The translations under genes and the position numbers were made by a program. From Anammoximicrobium sp032229885 (GTDB lineage Bacteria > Planctomycetota > Planctomycetia > Pirellulales > Pirellulaceae), in assembly GCA_032229885.1 (NCBI GenBank), contig JAVYAJ010000254.1, positions 1 to 24,336 of the forward strand: DNA of 24,336 bases, given 5' to 3'. Positions 7,436-15,705 of this stretch are shown piece by piece; position 1 is the first letter of the stretch; each line of letters begins with the position of its first letter. The notes under the pieces were generated by a model. It was not told where the DNA came from, did not search any database, and saw nothing but the letters and a program-made list of their open reading frames with translations.

Positions 7436-8443
7436 GTGCGAGCACTGGTCACCGGCGCCGGAGGATTTCTCGGTCTGTATCTGGTCGAAATGCTGCTGGC
7501 GCGCGGAGACCGGGTGCGAACCGTCTCGCGGCAGCGATATGCCGAGCTGGACCGCGCCGGTGTCGAAGCCGTGCAGGGCGACTTGCGGGACGCCCGGCTG
7601 GCGGCGGACGTCTGTCGCGACTGCGACGTGGTCTACCACGCGGCCGGAGTGGCCGGAATCTGGGGGCCGTGGCGGCATTATTACGGGATCAATACCGTGG
7701 CGACCCGAAACATCGTCGCCGGATGCCGCGAACACGGCGTGCCCAAGTTGGTCTATACCAGCAGCCCCAGCGTGACGTTCGACGGCGGGGATCAGCGCGG
7801 CGTGGACGAATCCGTGCCCTATCCGCGACGCTGGCTGTGCCACTATCCGCACACCAAAGCGCTTGCCGAGCAGCACGTGCTGGAGTCCAACGGCAGTGAC
7901 GGTCTGCACACCTGCGCCCTGCGTCCTCACCTGATCTGGGGGCCGCGGGACAGGCACCTGATCCCTCGACTGTTGGCCCGCGCGCGGCAGGGCCGGCTGC
8001 GACGGGTCGGCGACGGCACGAATCTGATCGACATGGTCTTTGTCGAAAATGCCGCTCGAGCCCATTTGCTCGCCGCCGATGCGCTCGAAGCTGGTTCGCC
8101 GGTCTCCGGGCGCGCCTATTTCATCACTCAGGGCGAGCCGGTGAATTGCTGGGATTGGATCGGCGAAATCCTGGCGCTGGCCGGCGCGCCGACGGTTCAC
8201 AAACGCATCTCGTTCGCCGCCGCATGGCGGCTCGGCGCCGTCTGTGAGCTTGCCTACGGCCTGTTGGGCGTCGCTCGCGAGCCGCGGATGACGCGTTTTC
8301 TGGCGGCCCAACTGGCCAAGGACCATTATTTCGACATCCGGCGGGCGCGCGAAGATTTCGGCTACGCCCCCCAGGTCTCGTCCGCCGAAGGCCTGCGGCG
8401 CCTCGCAGCGACATGGGCCGATGGCGATGCGTCTCTCGACTGA
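7436..8443 (+). CDS. NAD(P)-dependent extended SDR, OleD-like 3-beta-HSD family reductase
   Basis: The 335-residue protein starts at GTG 7436 with GGGAG upstream. It has the SDR nucleotide motif GAGGFLG (7-13), a DVVYHAAG strand (64-71), the active-site TSSPSV (108-113) and the catalytic YPHTK (Tyr137, Lys141). The stretch LRPHLIWGPRDRHLIPRL, followed by RARQGRLRRVGDGTNLID, is characteristic of the 3-beta-HSD/OleD branch. OleD reduces 2-alkyl-3-oxoalkanoic acids during long-chain olefin synthesis, and the sequence resembles Stenotrophomonas OleD as I recall it. No oleA, oleB or oleC is present nearby, so the substrate is unproven; a sterol- or other 3-ketolipid reductase is equally possible. 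It is cytosolic. The next gene begins 175 bp downstream with its own promoter. Confidence 0.88.
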   Translation: MRALVTGAGGFLGLYLVEMLLARGDRVRTVSRQRYAELDRAGVEAVQGDLRDARLAADVCRDCDVVYHAAGVAGIWGPWRHYYGINTVATRNIVAGCREHGVPKLVYTSSPSVTFDGGDQRGVDESVPYPRRWLCHYPHTKALAEQHVLESNGSDGLHTCALRPHLIWGPRDRHLIPRLLARARQGRLRRVGDGTNLIDMVFVENAARAHLLAADALEAGSPVSGRAYFITQGEPVNCWDWIGEILALAGAPTVHKRISFAAAWRLGAVCELAYGLLGVAREPRMTRFLAAQLAKDHYFDIRRAREDFGYAPQVSSAEGLRRLAATWADGDASLD

Positions 8444-8560
8444 CGGTTCGTCCGCCCGGCCGGAAGTCGAGCGCGCGGATGGCGGAGCTTGTCCAGGCGT
8501 CGGCCGCGCGTCGATCGAAACCCGGAGGCCGTCTGCGGCCGGTCGGGGGATACGAGCTTG

Positions 8561-8589
8561 TGGACGTCGCGGTATCCGAGGCGTACAAT
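8561..8589 (+). promoter_or_regulatory. Sigma70-like promoter for the HEAT-like/hydrolase pair
   Basis: TGGACG (8561-8566) and TACAAT (8584-8589) are separated by 17 nt. The start would be near 8596, about 23 nt before the ATG at 8619. Confidence 0.5.
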
Positions 8590-8618
8590 GGCGGCATACC
8601 TGCGTGCGAGGACATCGT

Positions 8619-9857
8619 ATGAACGACTCCGGCATCCCGTCCGTTCACACCGGAGGATCTCAGGTTTCGAATCCACGCGATCCGGTGGATCGTCGGCCAG
8701 GCGTCAGGTGGGGCTGGCTGGCGCGCGTCGGCTGGGCGCTGGGCCTGGCCTGGGGCCTGCACGGAACGGGCGGTCCGGAACTCGTCGCGGCACAGTCTCC
8801 CGCGCACGAGGAATCTCCGAGCGGGCAGTCCGAGGCTGAAGCGCTGGTCGAACAACTGGGCGCCGAAGAGTTCTCGCAACGCGAGCGGGCGACGTCGCGA
8901 CTGATCGAACTGGGGCTGGTCGCCAAGTCCGCCGTCGAAGCCGGGCGCACGCATCCTGATCGCGAGATTCGCTATCGGTGCGAGCGGATTTCACAGATCG
9001 TCGGCGAATTGGATTTCCAGCGGCGCTTGACGGCCTTCTTGGCGGGGCGAAGCGATGGCTCGGATCTACCGGCGTGGCGGCAATTCGTCGACGTGTGCGG
9101 CGACAACGGCGACTCGCGCAGCCTATTTGTCGAAATGCAAAAAGCCGAGGCCCGTCTACTCGAGGCTGTTCAGAATGGTCCGCAGGGCGTGGCCCGCGTG
9201 GCGGAAGCCCGGACCGCACAGCTTCAGAACTTGCAGCGGCGCGGCGGCCAGGTGATCGATCTGGGCAGCATCGCCGCGATGCTGTTCGCGGCCATCGACG
9301 CGGAGGTCAAACTGGGCCTGCAGACCAGCTTTGCCGTGGTGAACCTATGCAGCCAACCGACTTTTGTCCGGGCGATGGCCGTTCCGGCCCAAGGCAAGAT
9401 CCTCCGCAAGCTGCTCAGCCGCTGGATTACGAACAGCGAGGGCCCGGTGGCCCAGCAAAGCATGTTTCTGGCGATGCGTTTCGAGATGAAGGAAGGCTTG
9501 ATCCCCGCGACGCGGATCCTGCAGAACGCCGGCGAGCAGCCCTTCGTCCGCCAGACAGCGCTGATCACGGCGGCCAAGCTGGGCGACGCCTCGCACGAAG
9601 GCCTGTTCGAGGCGGCCTTGACGGACGCGTCGCGTCTGAGCTCGCAACGCATCAACAACGTTCAGTACGAGACGCAGTTGCGAGACGTCGCCCTGGCGGC
9701 TCTGCTGCTGCTGAAAAAACAGGACCCTAAACAGTTTGGTTTCGATCGGATCCAATTGAATGACAGCACCTTGTTCAACCTTGGCACGGTAGGATTTGAA
9801 AATGAAGACCAGCGAAAAGCGGCGTTTGACAAATACCACGAGTTCCAGGCTCGTTAA
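8619..9857 (+). CDS. Exported HEAT-like repeat protein, function unknown
   Basis: The ATG at 8619 has GAGGA about 7 nt upstream and a promoter at 8561-8589. The product is 412 residues. A hydrophobic segment after an Arg-rich start (WGWLARVGWALGLAWGLHG, about 32-50), then LVAAQS, looks like a long signal peptide or N-terminal anchor. The segment from about 70 reads EALVEQLGAEEFSQRERATS, then LIELG, and later DREIRYRCERI. That is the planctomycete pattern 'lg-x-e-x-f-x-x-Re-x-A ... d-x-e-i-r-x-R' found at the front of many secreted planctomycete proteins with alpha-solenoid character. The rest is alpha-helical (for example RKLLSRWI, RQTALITAAKLGD), consistent with HEAT-like packing. No catalytic motif is seen. 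The next gene overlaps its 3' end, so the two are probably co-transcribed. Confidence 0.8.
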   Translation: MNDSGIPSVHTGGSQVSNPRDPVDRRPGVRWGWLARVGWALGLAWGLHGTGGPELVAAQSPAHEESPSGQSEAEALVEQLGAEEFSQRERATSRLIELGLVAKSAVEAGRTHPDREIRYRCERISQIVGELDFQRRLTAFLAGRSDGSDLPAWRQFVDVCGDNGDSRSLFVEMQKAEARLLEAVQNGPQGVARVAEARTAQLQNLQRRGGQVIDLGSIAAMLFAAIDAEVKLGLQTSFAVVNLCSQPTFVRAMAVPAQGKILRKLLSRWITNSEGPVAQQSMFLAMRFEMKEGLIPATRILQNAGEQPFVRQTALITAAKLGDASHEGLFEAALTDASRLSSQRINNVQYETQLRDVALAALLLLKKQDPKQFGFDRIQLNDSTLFNLGTVGFENEDQRKAAFDKYHEFQAR

Positions 9858-10701
9858 GACCTCTTGCGATGGCTTGCCCGGCGCGGCGTCGCGCGGCGCC
9901 AACGGACAGGGATGGCGGTGGGCGACCATCCTCTCGTTGGGCGCGTGCCTGATCACGCTGCGCACGCCGCTCGGCTGGGCGGCGGACGAGCATCGTGACC
10001 GCTTCGAGGCTCGCCAATACGTCGACGCCGATGGCGCGCGGCTGCTGTACCGGCTGTTGCGTCCCCAGAACTACGCCCCACAAGTTCGCTATCCGCTGGT
10101 CCTTTTCTTGCACGGCGCCGGCGAGCGCGGCGACGATAATGTCCGTCAGCTCGTGCACGGGATGAACCAGTTCGCCAGCGATCAGATCATGGCCGAGCAC
10201 CCGTGTTTCGTCATGGCTCCGCAGTGCCCGGCCGGACAGAAGTGGGTGGACATGGACTGGTCGGCGCCGCGCGGCGACATGCCCGCCGAGCCCGCTCCGA
10301 CCATGCGGCTGGCCTGCGAGACGCTCGACGCGCTGCAGAAGGAATTCTCGATCGACCCGGCGCGGGTCTACGTCACGGGGTTGTCGATGGGCGGATACGG
10401 GACGTGGGATGCGATCGCCCGGTACCCCGACCGCTTTGCCGCGGCCGTCCCGATCTGCGGTGGCGGCGACCCGGCGCAGGCTCAGAAAATGGCCCGCACG
10501 CCCGTCTGGGCCTTTCATGGCGGCAAGGACGGGGTGGTCAAGCCGCAACGGTCGCGCGAGATGGTCGAGGCGATCAAGGCGGCCGGGGGAACCGTCAAAT
10601 ACACCGAGTACCCCGACGCCGGGCACAACGCCTGGACCGCGACCTACGAGAATCCTGAGTTCTTCACCTGGCTGTTCGCCCAGCGAAAACCGGGTACGTA
10701 G
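9802..10701 (+). CDS. Exported alpha/beta hydrolase (PHB depolymerase / prolyl oligopeptidase-like esterase)
   Basis: I place the start at ATG 9802 (AGGA 7 nt upstream) rather than the in-frame TTG at 9796. It overlaps the previous gene by 56 bp. The product is 299 residues. After a charged N-terminus comes a signal-like segment (WATILSLGACLITL, 40-53) ending near GWAADE. The mature enzyme shows LVLFLHGAGERGDD (oxyanion region, 99-112), the nucleophile elbow GLSMGGYG (Ser195), the acid in HGGKDGVVK (Asp243) and the base in DAGHNAW (His275). This is the complete triad of the COG4099-type predicted peptidase/esterase group. The substrate is probably an ester of a sugar or short acyl chain outside the cytoplasm, but this is not determinable from sequence. 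Confidence 0.88.
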   Translation: MKTSEKRRLTNTTSSRLVKTSCDGLPGAASRGANGQGWRWATILSLGACLITLRTPLGWAADEHRDRFEARQYVDADGARLLYRLLRPQNYAPQVRYPLVLFLHGAGERGDDNVRQLVHGMNQFASDQIMAEHPCFVMAPQCPAGQKWVDMDWSAPRGDMPAEPAPTMRLACETLDALQKEFSIDPARVYVTGLSMGGYGTWDAIARYPDRFAAAVPICGGGDPAQAQKMARTPVWAFHGGKDGVVKPQRSREMVEAIKAAGGTVKYTEYPDAGHNAWTATYENPEFFTWLFAQRKPGT

Positions 10702-10797
10702 TGCCAGAAATCAGAATGGACGGGACATGGAACGTGAACTCGTCCCAGATTGCCAGAACGGCGATCTGGACACGACATGATGGTAAGTGGAATGGCT

Positions 10798-10828
10798 GGA
10801 CGGCGCACCGCAAGGCAGTGCGCCGTCC
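10798..10828 (+). promoter_or_regulatory. Strong 11-bp stem-loop upstream of the isomerase-like gene
   Basis: GGACGGCGCAC (10798-10808) and GTGCGCCGTCC (10818-10828) are perfectly complementary around the 9-nt loop CGCAAGGCA. No T-tract follows, so a classic intrinsic terminator is unlikely. It lies between the hydrolase stop (10701) and the next ATG (10900). A second, weaker stem CCAGAT/ATCTGG is at 10745-10769. It could be a leader structure, a transcript 3'-end stabiliser or a protein site. Confidence 0.6.
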
Positions 10829-10899
10829 TGGAGGGACACGCTCCGTCGTGGCTTGATCGTTGATAGGCGGAAGCTGCGTTTCAAGAATGGAGCTTTATC

Positions 10900-12333
10900 A
10901 TGTGTGAGCACTGCACGCGACGCGAGTTCTTGGGAGCGAGCGCGGCGAGTGGATTGCTGTTGTCCGGCGCTAGCTGGGTGCACGCGCGGGATTCGCAATC
11001 GCCGGCCGAGCGGCTGCGCGACAAATCGCGAATCTTAGTGATCTTCACGGGGGTTCCTCAGCCGAAGGACCGAAATTGGGGCGCTGACGCCGGCCAGGTC
11101 GAGGCGATGAAGACCCGGCTGGCGGCAGCCGAGCAGAGTCTGGGAAACGTCGAACTGGTGCTGGGCCATTCGACCAGCCCGCAGGAGACCGCAGCCCTGT
11201 TGGAGAAAGCCGGACCAGAATCGCCGGTTTTGGCCATCAATGTAGAGAACTTCGCATTGACGCGCGTGGTGGCCCCGATCCTCGCTGGCGAACGTCCCCT
11301 GGCGGTGTTCGCGTTGCCGGCCAGCGGCCACGACTGGATGTACGCCCCGCGATGGCGTCGCCAAGGCCACCGTGTCACCTTGCTGGCCAGCAGCGATCTC
11401 GACGAAATCGAACGCGCGCTGCGAGTCCTGCGCGTGATCCCGATGATGCGACAGACGCGAATTCTGCTGTTCCCTCCGGCTCGCGGCACCGTGGCAGCTC
11501 GCTCGCCGGACGAGATCAAGAAGTGTTTGGGGGCCGAGGTGGTCCTGTGCGATCAGCCGAACTTCGACGAGATGCTCGGCGCGGTGGATGACGACGCGGT
11601 CCGCGCCGAGACCGAGGCTTGGACCCACGGCGCCAAGGAGATCGTCGAACCGACGCGCGAAGACATCGAGAAAGCGGCCCGCGTCAGCATCGCTTTGCAG
11701 CGTCTGATGGACCGCGAGCGAGCCGACGCCCTGGCGATCGGAACCTGCATGGGTTGGCTGCCGCGCGGGTTTCCTTGCCTGGGATTTACGCGTCTGCGTG
11801 ATCGGGGCATCCCGGCCGCCTGCGAGGGCGACATGGACTCGCTGCTGACGATGCTCTTGTTTCAATACGCGGTCGATCGGCCCGGATTTCAAGGCAACGC
11901 CACCTTCGACACGGCGCGCAATGCGCTGTGGACTGCGCACTGTACAGCCCCTTTGAAGATGGATGGACCGGATGGGCAGGCGGCGCCCTATCTGCTGCGC
12001 GGACACTCGGAGGTCAGCGGCAGCGGCTGCGTGCCCGAGGTGTTGTACCGCCTCGGACAGACCGTCACCCGCACCAAGCTGATCAACCTGGACACGTTCC
12101 TGGTTTCGACGGGCACGATTGTTGACGTCCCCGAAAGATCCGTGCACGGCTGCCGAACGCAGATCGTGACGCAGGTGCGCGACGCCGCGAAGATGGCGGC
12201 TGGCTGGAGCAGCGAGCTGGACACCGAGGATGCCATGACGTTGTTGCACCGCGTCGTCTACTACGGCGACCACGTGCAGAGCGTTCGGCATCTGGCCGAT
12301 TTGATGGGGCTGAATGTCGTCGAGGAAGGTTGA
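10900..12333 (+). CDS. Tat-exported sugar isomerase-like protein (FucI/AraA fold)
   Basis: The 477-residue product starts at ATG 10900 with GGAG about 8 nt upstream. The N-terminus has a Tat signal: TRREFLG (6-12), a hydrophobic stretch ASAASGLLLSGASW, then VHARDS. The body resembles the L-fucose/L-arabinose isomerase superfamily (COG2407). The clearest part is about 275-340: ALAIGTCMGWLPRGFPCLGF, then DRGIPAACEGDMDSLLTML, followed by TAHCTAPLKM. These correspond to the family's CLxxS/GIPxxCExD region and the HC motif that supply active-site and metal ligands. Known members isomerise aldoses and ketoses in the cytosol, so a Tat signal is notable. Whether the protein is an isomerase or a repurposed fold cannot be decided here. 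No sugar kinase or transporter is adjacent. Confidence 0.82.
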   Translation: MCEHCTRREFLGASAASGLLLSGASWVHARDSQSPAERLRDKSRILVIFTGVPQPKDRNWGADAGQVEAMKTRLAAAEQSLGNVELVLGHSTSPQETAALLEKAGPESPVLAINVENFALTRVVAPILAGERPLAVFALPASGHDWMYAPRWRRQGHRVTLLASSDLDEIERALRVLRVIPMMRQTRILLFPPARGTVAARSPDEIKKCLGAEVVLCDQPNFDEMLGAVDDDAVRAETEAWTHGAKEIVEPTREDIEKAARVSIALQRLMDRERADALAIGTCMGWLPRGFPCLGFTRLRDRGIPAACEGDMDSLLTMLLFQYAVDRPGFQGNATFDTARNALWTAHCTAPLKMDGPDGQAAPYLLRGHSEVSGSGCVPEVLYRLGQTVTRTKLINLDTFLVSTGTIVDVPERSVHGCRTQIVTQVRDAAKMAAGWSSELDTEDAMTLLHRVVYYGDHVQSVRHLADLMGLNVVEEG

Positions 12334-12892
12334 TCCGGGCGCAAGCAGCTCTCGAGCCGAACCCAATTCCGTGGCGCGGCGAGTGCGTTGTCCGTTTCGA
12401 TTTTTGGGTAGCCTCGCTCGCCACCGTGCGGGATTCCCGCAGCCTGGCGATCGCGAGGCCCCCAATGCCCGGTCGTGACGACGCGCTGGCTTACACGGTC
12501 GGTCGCGTCTGCCGCCGGCGCGCTGCTCGCGCGCGGCGGAACCTCGCGGCCAGACGCGGACGACGTCCGCGAGCGGCATCTTCAGACTCGCCTTTCACCG
12601 GTATGTTTTTCACCGGTGCGTCTCTTGCCCGCGTGCCTTTCCCGGATACGGGCCGAAGCCTCGCCGAACTTCGTCCGCCACTGCTCGTCCTGCTAGCATG
12701 TGTTTCCAGTTTATCCGGAGGGCGCAGAGTCTCCCGTTCGTAAACTGTAGCGGCCGATTCGGAAATTCCGTATTTGTCGATCTGACTGGCCGAAGTCAGC
12801 AATAGACGCTCAGGCCGTGCAAGCTGTGTCAACCGCGTTTCTGGCATCTTCGCTACGACAGGATCTAGAGGATCGATGACAGGATGCTCGCG
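12334..12892. other. Intergenic region rich in dyads
   Basis: No gene is supported. Dyads are: TGCGGGATTCCCGCA (12427-12441); a GC hairpin CCGCC(G)GCGCGC / GCGCGCGGCGG (12512-12539, one bulge); a perfect 17-nt palindrome CGCGGACGACGTCCGCG (12555-12571); CGGAAATTCCG (12760-12770); and CTGACT/AGTCAG (12782-12799). A direct repeat TTTCACCGGT occurs twice near 12590-12620. The 3' part may be the leader of the porin gene; the 5' part may end the isomerase-like transcript. Confidence 0.5.
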
Positions 12893-14386
12893 ATGACGAC
12901 GTTCGAATCTCGTGCCGCATCGAACGTGCGGACAACGGCGGCTGGAGTCGCGGCGATGCTCGCCGTGTGCCTCATGTATGGTACCGCCCGCGCCGACACA
13001 CGACTCGACTGGAGATCTACCCCCTACCCGGCGGCCTACGCGTCGAGCCGCTTGGCCATGCCGCCGCCGACCGAACCGATGATCCGGCTTCCGCCAGTCG
13101 CTGACGAAGCCGCTGAGCAAGATCTGCGAACTGCCTCGATGGCTCGGTTGACAGAAGACACGACCGCCGCGGCGACGGCAGACGGGACGGCGGCCGAGGC
13201 GACGGCGGGCGAGGCGATCGCGGGATCCGAGTTCTACACGCTGGACGAGCTTCGCGACGAGATGAAGAAGCTGGCCTGGACCAAGGGCGACTTTGCGATC
13301 GTCCCCTACGGCATTCTGTGGGGCAGCGCCTATTACGGCACCTCGCGTTTTGCGCCGGGGCATTTCGTGCTGTACATTCCTTCCGAGCAGGACGAAGGCG
13401 AAGACAGCTTTGTGATCGACACCCGCAGAACGCGTCTGGGGTTGAACATCGCAGGCCCGCAAATCCCGTTTTTTGGCTGTGCGAAGAGCGGCGCCCAAGT
13501 TGAAGTCGACTTTATGGGCTTTAGTGGCACCGTGGTCGGCGGCGCGGTTGCGCCCAACACGGAGAACTATCCGGCCGTGCTGCTGCGGCACGCGTTTGCC
13601 GAGCTGAAGACGGACGACTGGCGGCTGCTGGCGGGACAAACATGGGACGTGATCTCGCCCTTGAACCCGGGCATGTTGACCTACGCGGTCGGCTGGGCCG
13701 GCGGGAACATCGGATTCCGCCGCATGCAGATCCGCGGCGAACGGTATTTTCACGTCAGCGAGACCTGCCAGTTGACGGTGCAGGCCGCCATGATGCAGGA
13801 TATCGTCACGGATCTGCCGATGTATGCCGAGAACGCCAACTGGCCGGTTCTCGAGGGACGTACGGCGATCTCGTTAGGCGCCGACGATGGCGGATCGCGT
13901 CCGTTGACCATCGGCGTGTCCGGGCACATCGGACGACAAGGCTGGGATTTCTCCGATGCGGATGATTTTCGGCTGCCGACGTGGTCGGTCTGTGGTGACG
14001 TCCGCTACGTGATCACCGATCGGCTGGGCATTCAGGGCGAGTTTTTTACCGGCGAAAATCTCAGTACCTTCTTTGGCGGGGTGTTTCAGGGGATCAACCC
14101 AGTGACTCGCCGTACGATCGGATCGGCCGGCGGCTGGATCGACCTATGGTTCGACTGGACGCCGCGCTGGCACAGCCATGTTGGTTGCGGCACGGACAAT
14201 CCGTCGAATGCCGACGTTCCCGCCGGCGGTCGCACGTCCAACTCCTTCCTGTTCGGCAACGTCTCGTTCGACGTGACCAAGAAGTTGTTCCTCGGTTTGG
14301 AAGTCAGCCATTGGAGGACGACGTACCAGGACAAGGAACCCGGCGACTCGGTGATCTTCGAGTTCGTGGGCGGGTACGGGTTCTAG
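12893..14386 (+). CDS. Outer-membrane porin, DcaP-like beta-barrel
   Basis: I choose ATG 12893 (AGGA 8 nt upstream); ATG 12884 is also possible and adds three residues. The product is 497 residues. A Sec signal peptide ends near GTARA|DT (about residue 34). A Pro- and then Ala/Thr/Glu-rich spacer (about 45-115) precedes the barrel. The barrel begins around IVPYGILWGSAYY and contains VIDTRRTRLGLNI, the GAQVEVDFMGFSG strand, and LRHAFAELKTDDWRLLAGQT followed by WDVISPLNPGM. This last signature is shared by DcaP-like porins as I remember them. The protein ends VGGYGF with a terminal Phe, the normal outer-membrane insertion signal. It would allow diffusion of small, often anionic, solutes across the outer membrane. 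The substrate is unknown, and no inner-membrane transporter is adjacent. Confidence 0.85.
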   Translation: MTTFESRAASNVRTTAAGVAAMLAVCLMYGTARADTRLDWRSTPYPAAYASSRLAMPPPTEPMIRLPPVADEAAEQDLRTASMARLTEDTTAAATADGTAAEATAGEAIAGSEFYTLDELRDEMKKLAWTKGDFAIVPYGILWGSAYYGTSRFAPGHFVLYIPSEQDEGEDSFVIDTRRTRLGLNIAGPQIPFFGCAKSGAQVEVDFMGFSGTVVGGAVAPNTENYPAVLLRHAFAELKTDDWRLLAGQTWDVISPLNPGMLTYAVGWAGGNIGFRRMQIRGERYFHVSETCQLTVQAAMMQDIVTDLPMYAENANWPVLEGRTAISLGADDGGSRPLTIGVSGHIGRQGWDFSDADDFRLPTWSVCGDVRYVITDRLGIQGEFFTGENLSTFFGGVFQGINPVTRRTIGSAGGWIDLWFDWTPRWHSHVGCGTDNPSNADVPAGGRTSNSFLFGNVSFDVTKKLFLGLEVSHWRTTYQDKEPGDSVIFEFVGGYGF

Positions 14387-14622
14387 CCGTCGGCGGCCGA
14401 TCCCAAGATCCACGCGCGGAGCATGGCCGTCGCTGTGCGGTCCACAAGGCGCGCGCCCGGCGTAGAGAACTTGCATCCAAGGACTCCGATTGCGCGGGGC
14501 GTCGGGCATCGACACGCGGTGAACGAACGCAACGTGTTTCGACGCATCGTCGCCATGGACGCGCGGCGCCCAGCGACGGGGGCTGCGCGTTGGCGGTCGG
14601 CGCTGCGTACCGCCCGCCTGGT

Positions 14623-15288
14623 TCAGTGCGGCGGCTCGCTTGCCCCGTCATCCGGCGTCGGTCGGCCGGCAGGGCCGGCAGAGTCGGCAGGGTCGGCAGG
14701 TGGTCGATAGTCCGCAACAGTCTCCAGCAACACCTCGGCGGCCCACTGGGCCGCCAGACCCACGACCTGTGGACAGTCGCTCTTGGCGACAGCGCGAACA
14801 TCCTTGCAGAGGACGCTGCCGTAGTGCCGCTCGAACTGCGCGTACACCTTGCGCATGAGTTCTTGGCTCAGTCGCTTGTCGCCAAAGAAAGTCTCGTCGC
14901 GCGAGCGACCGCACAGAAACCCGAAGAACAATCCCGCGCCGGTAAATGCGCCGCAGCTCTGAATTCCGGTCGGCGTCGCGCCGCCGTCCACGCAACTAGC
15001 TGCGCGAAACACGCCCACATCGGCTTTCAACTCGGGCAACGCGTCCTGCAGCGCGGCCAAGACACACTGGGCGCAGCCGCCGTGACGCTGCTCGTACTCG
15101 TGGCCCAGCCGAAACGCCGTTTCGATGATTTTCGCTTCGCGCCCCGCTACGTCCACGCGGTCACCGCTCCGCAGGATCGGTTGCGAATCGGCCGTCTGGG
15201 CAGACGCTTCGGCCGCGCTCGACAGATTCAACGCCAAGCCGGTGGCCACCGATTGGAGCAGACCCCGGCGGTTCGTGGTGCGGTTCAT
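14623..15288 (-). CDS. C_GCAxxG_C_C family redox-type protein with Tat-like signal
   Basis: The start is ATG 15288; the frame continues upstream without sense. The product is 221 residues. The N-terminus NRRGLLQSVATGLALNLSSA resembles a Tat signal and ends near ASAQ. The core has GHEYEQRHGGCAQCVLAAL (Cys72, Cys75), ASCVDGG (Cys99) and SCGAFTGAGLFFGFLCG (Cys112, Cys126), then Cys161 and Cys172. This follows the C_GCAxxG_C_C family (PF09719), a cysteine-rich group thought to bind metal or a redox cofactor. The C-terminal PAD/PAG repeats come from a 9-bp tandem repeat. Neighbours do not suggest a redox partner. The spacing to the upstream SGNH gene (417 bp) argues for separate transcription. Confidence 0.85.
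   Translation of the reverse strand: MNRTTNRRGLLQSVATGLALNLSSAAEASAQTADSQPILRSGDRVDVAGREAKIIETAFRLGHEYEQRHGGCAQCVLAALQDALPELKADVGVFRAASCVDGGATPTGIQSCGAFTGAGLFFGFLCGRSRDETFFGDKRLSQELMRKVYAQFERHYGSVLCKDVRAVAKSDCPQVVGLAAQWAAEVLLETVADYRPPADPADSAGPAGRPTPDDGASEPPH
14665..14700. repeat. 9-bp tandem repeat, 4 copies, within a CDS
   Basis: Four units of g(c/t)cggcag(g/a) lie in the 3' end of the C_GCAxxG_C_C gene. They encode a PAD/SAG/PAG tail on the minus strand. The unit length keeps the frame. Confidence 0.85.
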
Positions 15289-15705
15289 AATACTGTGCTC
15301 GCGAGTGAAGGCATGCGGACCAGCGGCCGTTTTCCCCGTTGGAACACGGTCGCTCGGAAATCTACTTTGCGCGACTCGGAACGGAATCGTGTCGCGTGGA
15401 CTTCGCCCCGTCTCGCCGGCACGGGCCGTGACGTTCGGGCCGGTCGTCGCCATTCGCGCACGGCAGGGCCCCACGGCAATTATGCCGCGGTGCGGGCCGG
15501 GGCGTCCAGTGTCGGGCGGCGCTCGACGCGGCGCGGCAGGGGCTGCGCGGATGACGACTTTCTCCGACCTTGCGCGCTTCGGCCCGCGCTCGGCGTCAAC
15601 GACCAGGCAGACACTGCGTTTCGTCGCGTTCCCTATCCTCTGCGAACACGCCCGCTACGAAACGCGTTCATTCGATGGGGCGGTGGTGGTCGCGAGACAG
15701 TCTGA
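15289..15705. other. Intergenic region, nothing recognised
   Basis: This lies between two minus-strand genes. I see no coding frame with family features, no convincing promoter and no long dyad. Confidence 0.5.

Noticed and set aside
11035..12579. 514-residue open frame antisense to the isomerase-like gene, and similar long frames at 7397-8635 and 5991-7262
   Set aside because: They are shadows of high-GC codon usage. They show no family motifs and are opposite clearly recognisable proteins.
12900..12912. GTTCGAATC, a tRNA T-loop-like string
   Set aside because: It is inside the porin signal-peptide coding region and lacks the flanking acceptor, D and anticodon arms.
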